DNA of 64,000 nt, taken from assembly GCA_036263655.1 (NCBI GenBank), contig DATAGP010000050.1, positions 30,968 to 94,967 on the forward strand, written 5' to 3'. Under the pieces are notes generated by a model. That model had not been told where the DNA came from. It searched no databases and was given only the letters and a program-made list of their open reading frames with translations. The position numbers were made by a program, and so were the translations under genes. This stretch comes from Schlegelella_A sp036263655. GTDB taxonomy: Bacteria; Pseudomonadota; Gammaproteobacteria; Burkholderiales; Burkholderiaceae_C. How positions within the stretch are numbered: the stretch's first letter is position 1; the number at the start of each line of letters is the position of its first letter. Positions 52,665-59,860 of the stretch are shown here, piece by piece.

Positions 52665-54211
52665 GCCCGCAGCCGATCAAGATCGCGATCCTCGCCATGG
52701 GCGGCGAGGGCGGCGGCGTGCTGGCCGACTGGATCATCGACCTGGCCGAGCACAACGGCCACGTCGCCCAGGGCACCTCGGTGCCCGGCGTCGCGCAGCG
52801 GACCGGGGCGACGATCTACTACGTGGAGCTGTTCCCGACGGCCGCCGTGCCGGGCGCCTCGGAGCCGGTGCTCGCGCTCATGCCCTTGCCCGGCGACGTC
52901 GACATCGTCCTCGCCTCCGAGCTGATGGAAGCCGGCCGCGCCGTGCAGCGGGGGCTGGTCACGCCCGACCGGACGACGCTGATCGCCTCGACGCACCGCG
53001 TCTGGTCGATCGCCGAGAAGACGGCGCTCGGCGACGGGCGCGTCGACGGCGAGTCGCTGCTCGCGCACACCGAGGCCGCGGCGCGGCGCCTCGTCCGCTT
53101 CGACATGGCCGAGGTGGCCGAGCAGTCCGGCAGCGTCATCAGCGCCGTCCTGTTCGGCGCCCTCGCCGGCACCGGCGCGCTCCCGTTCTCGCGCACCGCC
53201 TTCGAGGAGACGATCGCGCGCGGCGGCGTCGGCGTGGCGGCGAGCCGGCGCGCGTTCGACGCCGGCTTCGCGCGGGCGCAGCAGGGCGACGCCGCCGGCA
53301 AAGCGGCGCGTGCGCACGCGGACGCGGCCCTGAAGCGCGCTTCGGCCGTCGCTTCGTCGGGCCAGCCTTCCGAGCAGACCGATGCGGCCGAGCGCATCGA
53401 TCCCGCCGTGCGCGAGCTCCTGCGGCGGGCCGAGTCGTTTCCCGGCGAGGCGCGGGCGATCGTCCTCGAAGGCATCCGCCGCACCATCGACTGGCAGGAC
53501 CCGGCCCATGCCGCGCTTTACCTCGACCGCCTCGACGCGCTGCAGCGCAGCCTGGCCGCGCCGGCGCCGCGGCTGGTCGCCGAGACGGCGCGCCATCTCG
53601 CGCTCTGGATGACCTACGAGGACACCGTCCGGGTCGCCGCCCTGAAGACGCGCGCCTCTCGGTTCGAGCGCGTGCACGGCGAGGTGCGCGCGCGCGACGA
53701 CCAGCTGCTCGCCATCGACGAGTACATGCACCCGCGCGTGCAGGAGATCTGCGAGACCCTGCCGCGGCGCCTCGGCAGCTGGCTCGAGCGCTCCGGCTGG
53801 CCGCGCCGGCTCCTCGAGCGCTTCACGCAGCAGGGCCGGGTCGTGACCACCAGCTCGCTGCCCGGCTTCCTGCTCCTCTACAGCATCGCCGGACTGCGCC
53901 GCTTCCGCCGCGCCAGCGGCCGCTTCGCCGTCGAGACGCAGCGCATCGAGGCGTGGCTCGCCGACATCGCCCGCGTCGCCGCCGGCAACCCGGCCCTCGC
54001 CGTCGAGGTGGCGCAGTGCCAGCGACTCGTCAAGGGCTACGGCGACACGCATGCGCGCGGCTGGCGCAACTTCGGCACGCTCATGGCGGTGGTCGAGAAG
54101 CAGGGCGACGCGCTCGCCCCGGCCACCCTCCGCGAGCTGCGCGACGCCGCCCTCGCCGACGAGCGCGGCGACACGCTGCATGCGGCGCTGACGCGGCACG
54201 CGCTCGCCTGA
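52661..54211 (+). CDS. iorB: Indolepyruvate oxidoreductase beta-family subunit, extended
   Basis: A 516-residue partner of IorA. The first about 190 residues are the 2-oxoacid oxidoreductase gamma-type domain (ILAMGGEGGGVLADWIID, PGVAQRTGATIYYVEL). Most IorB proteins end there, but this one continues with a helical domain (about 245-516; RTIDWQDPAHAALYLDRLD, WMTYEDTVRVAALKTRASRF, VVTTSSLPGFLLLYSIAG). That extended form is known in proteobacteria as a separate architecture of unknown added function. It starts at an ATG overlapping the iorA stop. Confidence 0.88.
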   Translation: MSPQPIKIAILAMGGEGGGVLADWIIDLAEHNGHVAQGTSVPGVAQRTGATIYYVELFPTAAVPGASEPVLALMPLPGDVDIVLASELMEAGRAVQRGLVTPDRTTLIASTHRVWSIAEKTALGDGRVDGESLLAHTEAAARRLVRFDMAEVAEQSGSVISAVLFGALAGTGALPFSRTAFEETIARGGVGVAASRRAFDAGFARAQQGDAAGKAARAHADAALKRASAVASSGQPSEQTDAAERIDPAVRELLRRAESFPGEARAIVLEGIRRTIDWQDPAHAALYLDRLDALQRSLAAPAPRLVAETARHLALWMTYEDTVRVAALKTRASRFERVHGEVRARDDQLLAIDEYMHPRVQEICETLPRRLGSWLERSGWPRRLLERFTQQGRVVTTSSLPGFLLLYSIAGLRRFRRASGRFAVETQRIEAWLADIARVAAGNPALAVEVAQCQRLVKGYGDTHARGWRNFGTLMAVVEKQGDALAPATLRELRDAALADERGDTLHAALTRHALA

Positions 54212-54249
54212 GGACGCAGGAACCGCCACAACGGACGAAGGAGCAGCGC

Positions 54250-55632
54250 ATGAGCGACCGCTACCGAGGCCACCCCGACGCCGTGCGCGCGCTGGTGCAG
54301 CCCGACCGCGTGCACCGCGACCTCTACATCGACGACGAGATCTTCGCCCTCGAGCAGGAGCACTTCTTCGCCAACACCTGGAACTACGTCGGCCACGACA
54401 GCCAGGTCCCGAACCCGGGCGACTACATCACCGTCGACATCGCCGGCCGGCCGCTCGTCGTCGTCCGCCACGACGACGGCAGCGTCCGCGTGCTGATGAA
54501 CCGCTGCGCGCACAAGGGCGCCCGCGTCGTCAGCGCGCCGGCGGGCCACACCGGCCGCTTCTTCCGCTGCCCGTACCACGCCTGGGCCTACAAGACCGAC
54601 GGCTCGCTGCTCGCCATCCCGCTCAGGAAAGGCTACGAGGGCACCGGCCTCTCGCAGTGCGAAGCGGCGCAGGGCATGGTCGCGGTGCGCCACGTCCGCG
54701 TCTACCGCGGCTTCGTCTTCGTCAAGCTCAACGATGCGGGCCACGACTTCGAGAGCTACTTCGGCGATTCGCTGTCGTCGATCGACAACCTCGCCGACCG
54801 CTCGCCCGTGGGCGAGCTCGAGATCACCGGCGGGTGCCTGCGCTTCATGCACGCCTGCAACTGGAAGATGTTCGTCGAGAACCTCAACGACACCATGCAC
54901 CCGATGGTCGTGCACGAGTCGTCGGCGGGCACCGCCAAGGGCATGTGGAAGGAAAAGCCCGCCGGCCAGCCGAAGCCGATGGCCATCGAGCAGTTCGTGC
55001 CCTTCGTCTCGGACTACAAGTTCTTCGAGGACATGGGCGTGCGCGTCTTCGCCAACGGGCACAGCTACTCGGGGGTGAACTTCTCGATCCACAGCAGCTA
55101 CTCGTCGGTGCCGGCCTACGAGGCGGCGATGCAGGCGGCGTACGGCGAGGAGCGGACGAAGCAGATCCTCGGCACCACCCGGCACAACACCGTCTACTAC
55201 CCGAACCTGACGATCAAGGGCGCGATCCAGTCGATCCGCGTCGCGCGGCCGATCGCCGCCGACAGGACGCTGATCGAGAGCTGGACCTTCCGCCTGAAGG
55301 GGGCGCCCGACGAGCTGCTGCAGCGCACCGTGACCTACAACCGCCTCATCAACTCGCCGTTCTCCGTGGTCGGCCACGACGACCTGCACGCCTACCGGGC
55401 GATCCAGAAGGGCCTGCACGCGAGCGGCAACCCATGGGTCAGCCTGCACCGCAATTTCGATGCGGCCGAGATCGGCCAGCGCGAGGTCACGGCTGTGGGC
55501 ACGAGCGAGATCTCGATGCGCAACCAGTACCGCGCCTGGGTCGAGGCGATGACCGCGACCATGGACAGGCCGGCAGCGGCCCGTCCCGCCGAGGCGGCCG
55601 AGGCGGCCGAGGCGCACGGGAGCCGGCCATGA
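54250..55632 (+). CDS. Rieske oxygenase large (alpha) subunit, copy 2
   Basis: A 460-residue ring-hydroxylating oxygenase alpha subunit. Rieske ligands are Cys86-x-His88 and Cys107-x2-His110; the mononuclear site has Asp214, His217 and His222 (NDTMHPMVVHE). It resembles copy 1 throughout and should come from duplication. Unlike copy 1 it is followed by a beta subunit, overlapping by 4 bases, so it is the likely active alpha-beta pair. An AAGGAG site (54238-54243) precedes the ATG. The C-terminus ends in an Ala-rich tail. Confidence 0.94.
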   Translation: MSDRYRGHPDAVRALVQPDRVHRDLYIDDEIFALEQEHFFANTWNYVGHDSQVPNPGDYITVDIAGRPLVVVRHDDGSVRVLMNRCAHKGARVVSAPAGHTGRFFRCPYHAWAYKTDGSLLAIPLRKGYEGTGLSQCEAAQGMVAVRHVRVYRGFVFVKLNDAGHDFESYFGDSLSSIDNLADRSPVGELEITGGCLRFMHACNWKMFVENLNDTMHPMVVHESSAGTAKGMWKEKPAGQPKPMAIEQFVPFVSDYKFFEDMGVRVFANGHSYSGVNFSIHSSYSSVPAYEAAMQAAYGEERTKQILGTTRHNTVYYPNLTIKGAIQSIRVARPIAADRTLIESWTFRLKGAPDELLQRTVTYNRLINSPFSVVGHDDLHAYRAIQKGLHASGNPWVSLHRNFDAAEIGQREVTAVGTSEISMRNQYRAWVEAMTATMDRPAAARPAEAAEAAEAHGSRP

Positions 55633-56111
55633 GCGAGCCCACCGAATCGAGCCTGATCGCCTTCGTCGTGCGCGAGGCGCGACTGCTCGACGACAAGCGC
55701 TACGAGGAGTGGAACGCGCTCTGGACCGACGACGGCATCTACTGGGTGCCGCTCGTTCCCGACCAGCCAGACGGCATCCATCACACCTCGCACCTCTACG
55801 AGGACAAGCTCCTGCGCACCCTGCGCGTGGAGCGCCTGAAGAGCCCGCGCGCCTATTCGCAGCAGCCGCCGAGCCGCGCGCACCATCTGCTGCAGACGCC
55901 GACCGTGGAGAGCAGCGACCCGGTCACGAACCGCTACGTGCTGCGGACCGCGTTCCACTACACGGAAGCCCAGGGCGACGAGATCGAGTTCTTCGTCGGC
56001 ACGGTCTACCATCACCTCACCGTGCACGAAGGCGAACTGCGCATGACGCTCAAGCGCGTCAACCTCCTCAACAGCGACGCTGCCCTGCCGGCGGTGCAGC
56101 TCTTCATTTGA
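55629..56111 (+). CDS. Rieske oxygenase small (beta) subunit
   Basis: A 160-residue NTF2-like subunit of an aromatic-ring-hydroxylating dioxygenase. Recognisable segments are LIAFVVREARLLDDKRYEEW, LWTDDGIYWVPL and MTLKRVNLLNSDAALP near the C-terminus. It shapes or stabilises the alpha3-beta3 oxygenase. It is the only beta subunit in the window, although two alpha subunits are present. It overlaps the upstream alpha by 4 bases and the downstream ligase by 4 bases. Confidence 0.9.
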   Translation: MSEPTESSLIAFVVREARLLDDKRYEEWNALWTDDGIYWVPLVPDQPDGIHHTSHLYEDKLLRTLRVERLKSPRAYSQQPPSRAHHLLQTPTVESSDPVTNRYVLRTAFHYTEAQGDEIEFFVGTVYHHLTVHEGELRMTLKRVNLLNSDAALPAVQLFI

Positions 56112-58099
56112 ACGCCGCCGCGAGCACCGTCCACGCCGCGTTCAGGCACAGCGCCGGCGTCCGCGCCGATGCCGAGTGGCTGATCGTCGACGAGGTGACC
56201 GCCGCCTCGTACCGGATCGAGGCCGGCCCGCGCAGCTGGCGCGAGGTTGCCGACGAGGTCGAGCGGCTGCGCAAGCTGTACGAGTACGCCGGCTACGGGC
56301 ACGGCCATCGCGTCGGCCTGCTGCTCGAGAACCGGCCCGCCTTCTTCACCCACTGGCTGGCGCTCAACGCGCTCGGCGTGAGCATCGTGCCCATCAACGC
56401 CGACATGCGCGCCGCCGAGTGGATGTACCTGATCGGCCACAGCGAGATGTGCCTGGCCGTGGCCCTGCCGGGCCGGGAAGCGGCGTTGCGTGCCGCGGCC
56501 AAGGAAGCGGGCGCGGCGCTCGAGACGATGGGGCCCGATGCCGCCGGCCGCGTCCCGCCGGCACGAACGCCCGCCCGCCTGGCGCACCAGACCGTCGGCC
56601 GCAACAGCGAATGCGCGCTCCTGTACACGTCGGGAACGACGGGCCGCCCGAAAGGCTGCCGCCTCGCCAACGGCTACTTCATGCGCGCCGGCGAGTGGTA
56701 CCTCGGGCTCGGCGAGCTGGCGGCGGTGCACGGCCACGCCGACCGCTTCATCACGCCGCTGCCGCTCAGCCACATGAACGCGCTGGCGTTCTCGACGATG
56801 GCGTCGATCCTGTCCGGCAGCTCGCTCGTGCAACTCGATCGCTTCCACCCCTCGAGCTGGTGGCGGAGCGTCCGCGACACGGGCGCGACCGTGGCCCACT
56901 ACCTCGGCGTCATGCCGGCGATGCTGCTGTCGGCGCCGCCGAGCCCACTCGATCGCCAGCACCACGTGCGTTTCGGCTTCGGCGCCGGCGTCGACCCGCG
57001 CCATCACGCCGCCTTCGAGGAGCGGTTCGGCTTTCCCCTGCTCGAGGCCTGGGCGATGACCGAGACCGGCGCCGCCGCCTGCATCATGGCGCACCGCGAG
57101 CCGCGCCACGTCGGCACCAGCTGCTTCGGCCGCGCCGACGCCTTCGTCGAGACACGCATCGTCGACGACAAAGGGGTCGACACCCCCGCCGGCGTTGCCG
57201 GCGAGCTGCTCGTGCGCGCCGCCGGCGCCGACCCGCGCCGCGACTTCTTCCTCGGCTACCTCAAGGACGATGCGGCCACCGACGAGGCCTGGGCCGACGG
57301 CTGGTTCCACACCGGCGACGTCGTCCGGCGAACCGCCGAGGGCGACTTCCACTTCGTGGACCGGCGCAAGAACGTCATCCGCCGCAGCGGCGAGAACATC
57401 TCGGCCGTCGAGGTCGAGAGCGTCCTCAACCAGCACCCGGCCGTCGCGGCCAGCGCCGTCGCCGCCACGCCCGACCCGGTGCGCGGCGACGAGGTGCTCG
57501 CCTGCATCGTCCTGCGCCAGGCGCCCAACCTGCCGCCGCCCGAGCGCATCGCCCACAGCATCGTCCGTCACACGCTGGAACGCCTTGCGTACTTCAAGGC
57601 GCCGGGGTACGTCGCCTTCGTCGAGTCGCTGCCGCTGACGCCGTCGCAGAAGGTGCAGCGCGGCGAGCTGCGCGAGATCGCCCGCCGCATGCCGGGCAGC
57701 GCGGCCTGCTTCGACGTGCGGATGCTGAAGCGGCGCAAGAAGCACCTGGACGCGGCGGCGACGGCGGCCGGCGCACTCGCGCCAGCGCTGACCGGCCCGG
57801 GCTCGCTGGCGTCGCCGACGCAGTACGGCGTCGCGCCGCCGAGCGTCGCCGGCGGCCTGGGCACGGCGAGCGCCGCCGGGGCCCTCGACCCGGCGGAGGC
57901 GCCGGGCGCGCTCGCCTCGCAGACGGCCTTGAGCGGCATCGTCCTCACGGGCCCGCCGCCCACGCCGCGGGCGCGGACGGGCGCCGGCGTTGCCGCACCC
58001 GCAACGTCGCCGGCGCCGCCGGTCGCACCCGCGCCGGTGCCACCGTCGCCCCCGGATTCACCGAGCGGCGGCGGGCACGACGACGACGACGATCGCTGA
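56108..58099 (+). CDS. AMP-dependent acyl-CoA ligase with long disordered tail
   Basis: A 663-residue adenylate-forming enzyme. Core motifs are YTSGTTGRPKGC (about 171), WAMTETGAAA, GWFHTGDVV, DRRKNVIRRSGENISAVEVE and LTPSQKVQRGEL, with the acylating Lys in the last. It should activate a carboxylic acid as its CoA thioester. The catalytic part ends near 545. About 115 further residues are Ala/Pro/Gly-rich and end GGGHDDDDDR, which the family lacks. The start is a TTG overlapping the upstream stop. Confidence 0.87.
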   Translation: MNAAASTVHAAFRHSAGVRADAEWLIVDEVTAASYRIEAGPRSWREVADEVERLRKLYEYAGYGHGHRVGLLLENRPAFFTHWLALNALGVSIVPINADMRAAEWMYLIGHSEMCLAVALPGREAALRAAAKEAGAALETMGPDAAGRVPPARTPARLAHQTVGRNSECALLYTSGTTGRPKGCRLANGYFMRAGEWYLGLGELAAVHGHADRFITPLPLSHMNALAFSTMASILSGSSLVQLDRFHPSSWWRSVRDTGATVAHYLGVMPAMLLSAPPSPLDRQHHVRFGFGAGVDPRHHAAFEERFGFPLLEAWAMTETGAAACIMAHREPRHVGTSCFGRADAFVETRIVDDKGVDTPAGVAGELLVRAAGADPRRDFFLGYLKDDAATDEAWADGWFHTGDVVRRTAEGDFHFVDRRKNVIRRSGENISAVEVESVLNQHPAVAASAVAATPDPVRGDEVLACIVLRQAPNLPPPERIAHSIVRHTLERLAYFKAPGYVAFVESLPLTPSQKVQRGELREIARRMPGSAACFDVRMLKRRKKHLDAAATAAGALAPALTGPGSLASPTQYGVAPPSVAGGLGTASAAGALDPAEAPGALASQTALSGIVLTGPPPTPRARTGAGVAAPATSPAPPVAPAPVPPSPPDSPSGGGHDDDDDR

Positions 58100-58100
58100 C

Positions 58101-59267
58101 GTGGCGCGCGCGTCCTACGAGGGCGTCGCCGTCGCCGTGCCGGTGACGGTGCCCTACCGGCGCTATTCGACGCGCGGCGCGCACTGGTTCATCGGTGCCG
58201 CGATGGACGCCCTGGTCGAGCGTTCGGGCATCGACAAGGAGCGCATCGACGGCCTCACGGTCAGCAGCTTCTCGCTCTCGCCCGACACCGCGGTCGGCGT
58301 CACCCAGCACCTCGGCCTCAGCCCGCGCTGGCTCGACCACATCCCGACCGGCGGCGCGTCCGGCGTGATGGCCCTGCGGCGCGCCGCGCGCGCCGTGCAG
58401 GCGGGCGACGCGGACATCGTCGCCTGCGTCGCCGCCGACGCCAACCACGTCGAGTCCTTCCGCCAGATGCTGGGCGGCTTCTCGCACTTCGCGCGCGACG
58501 CGAGCTATCCCTACGGCTCCGGCGGCCCGAACTCGATCTTCGCCTTCATCACCGCCCACTACATGAGCGCCTACGGCGCGACGCGCGAGGACTTCGGCCG
58601 CATCTGCGTCTCGCAGCGCGCCAACGCGCTGAAGAACCCGAACGCGCTGTTCAAGGTGCCGCTGACGATGCAGCAGTACCTGGACGCGCGGCCGATCTCC
58701 GACCCGATCCACCTGTTCGACTGCGTGATGCCTTGCGCTGGCGCCGAGGCGTTCCTGGTGATGAGCGAGACGCAGGCGCGCGACCTCGGCCTCGCCCACG
58801 TCGTCCTGCGCGGCGCCATCGAGCGCCACAACGCCTTCGCCGACGACCCCATCCTCGTCCGCGGCGGCTGGGTCGTCGATCGCGACGACCTGTACGCGCA
58901 GGCCGGCGTCCGCCCCGAGGCGATCGACTTCGTGCAGACCTACGACGACTACCCGGTCGTCGTCATGCTGCAGTTCGAGGACCTCGGCTTCTGCGCCAAG
59001 GGCGAGGGCCGGGAGTTCGTGCGCGCGAAGACGCTCACGCACGACGGCGACTTCCCGAACAACACCAGCGGCGGCCAGCTCTCCGCCGGCCAGGCCGGCT
59101 GCGCCGGCGGCTTCCTCGGCATGACCGAGGCCATTCGCCAGCTGACGGGCGAGGCCGGCGACCGGTCGGTTCCCCACGCGCAGCTCGGCCTCGTGTCCGG
59201 CTTCGGCATGGTCACCTACGACCGCTGCCTGTGCACGGGCGCGGTGATCCTGGGTGCGTCGTCGTGA
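58101..59267 (+). CDS. Thiolase-fold protein lacking the usual catalytic cysteine
   Basis: A 388-residue SCP2-thiolase-like protein. The fold is clear (AAMDALVERSGIDKERIDG; SGGPNSIFAFITAHYMSAYG; NNTSGGQLSAGQAGCAGG). Where the acyl-accepting Cys normally stands, the sequence is PTGGASGVMAL (Ala86), and the C-terminal His of GHP is Gln (SAGQAG). This resembles the Ltp2/DitF group, which act as aldolases or non-thiolytic enzymes, usually with a DUF35 partner. No such partner gene is in the window. It may cleave a hydroxyacyl-CoA made by this pathway. The start is a GTG directly after the ligase stop. Confidence 0.82.
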   Translation: MARASYEGVAVAVPVTVPYRRYSTRGAHWFIGAAMDALVERSGIDKERIDGLTVSSFSLSPDTAVGVTQHLGLSPRWLDHIPTGGASGVMALRRAARAVQAGDADIVACVAADANHVESFRQMLGGFSHFARDASYPYGSGGPNSIFAFITAHYMSAYGATREDFGRICVSQRANALKNPNALFKVPLTMQQYLDARPISDPIHLFDCVMPCAGAEAFLVMSETQARDLGLAHVVLRGAIERHNAFADDPILVRGGWVVDRDDLYAQAGVRPEAIDFVQTYDDYPVVVMLQFEDLGFCAKGEGREFVRAKTLTHDGDFPNNTSGGQLSAGQAGCAGGFLGMTEAIRQLTGEAGDRSVPHAQLGLVSGFGMVTYDRCLCTGAVILGASS

Positions 59268-59309
59268 TCTGCCCGCGGGCCGGCGTCACCCACGCCTCCA
59301 CCGAGCGAG

Positions 59310-59545
59310 CCGAGGCGGCGGCGGGAGGCTGCCGGCGCTTCGACTGCGGCGGTCGTCGCTGCGCGCCGACTGCCCTGCGGTGCTCGCGTTCCGAAGGCGG
59401 CTGCGGAACTCGCCCTTTTCGCGGCTGCGCCGCGAACGGAGCTCAAACAGTCCTCGCCGTCCCTCGCTTCGCGAGGGCAACCTTCGAAACGCTCCGCTCC
59501 TCGGCACCGCAGAGGCGCGCCGACAGCCTCCCGCCACCGCCTCGG
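59310..59545. repeat. Multi-hairpin repeat element, left copy
   Basis: A roughly 236-base module bounded by near-perfect 22-base inverted ends (59310-59331 and 59524-59545, 21 of 22 matching). Inside are stems with three-base loops: 59352-59370 (one mismatch), 59418-59436 (TTCGCGGC-TGC-GCCGCGAA), and 59461-59477 (CCCTCGC-TTC-GCGAGGG). Its core (59337-59518) is an inverted copy of 59616-59795. Confidence 0.85.
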
Positions 59546-59586
59546 CGTGAACCGGCGTGGTTTGCAACGCGAAGCTCGGTGGTGTT
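59546..59586. other. Spacer between the two inverted element copies
   Basis: About 40 bases between the modules with no gene or regulatory signal I can support. The whole 59268-59860 gap between the thiolase and permease genes is occupied by the two elements and their edges. Confidence 0.6.
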
Positions 59587-59824
59587 CGCAAAGGCGGGGC
59601 CGGGCGGCGGGCGCAGCGCCTCTGCGGCGCCGAGGAGCGCAGCGGCGGGAGGGTTGCCCCGGCGCAGCCGGGGACGGCGAGGACTGTCTGAGCTCCGTTG
59701 CGGCGCAGCCGCAAAAGGGCGAGTTCCGCAGCCGCCCTCCCGACGCGAGCACCGCAGGGCAGTCGCCGCGCAGCGGCGACCGCCGCAGTCGAAGCGGAGG
59801 CCGCCGTCCGGCCACGCCTTTGCG
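59587..59824. repeat. Multi-hairpin repeat element, right (inverted) copy
   Basis: A roughly 238-base module with its own 24-base inverted ends (59587-59610 and 59801-59824, 22 of 24 matching). Stems in the core are 59657-59673 (CCCCGGC-GCA-GCCGGGG), 59698-59714 (TTGCGGC-GCA-GCCGCAA) and 59762-59780 (GTCGCCGC-GCA-GCGGCGAC). Several stem pairs differ from the left copy but remain paired. Confidence 0.85.
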
Positions 59825-59860
59825 CGCTCGGTCGTCGATCGACAGCGACGATTGCATCCA

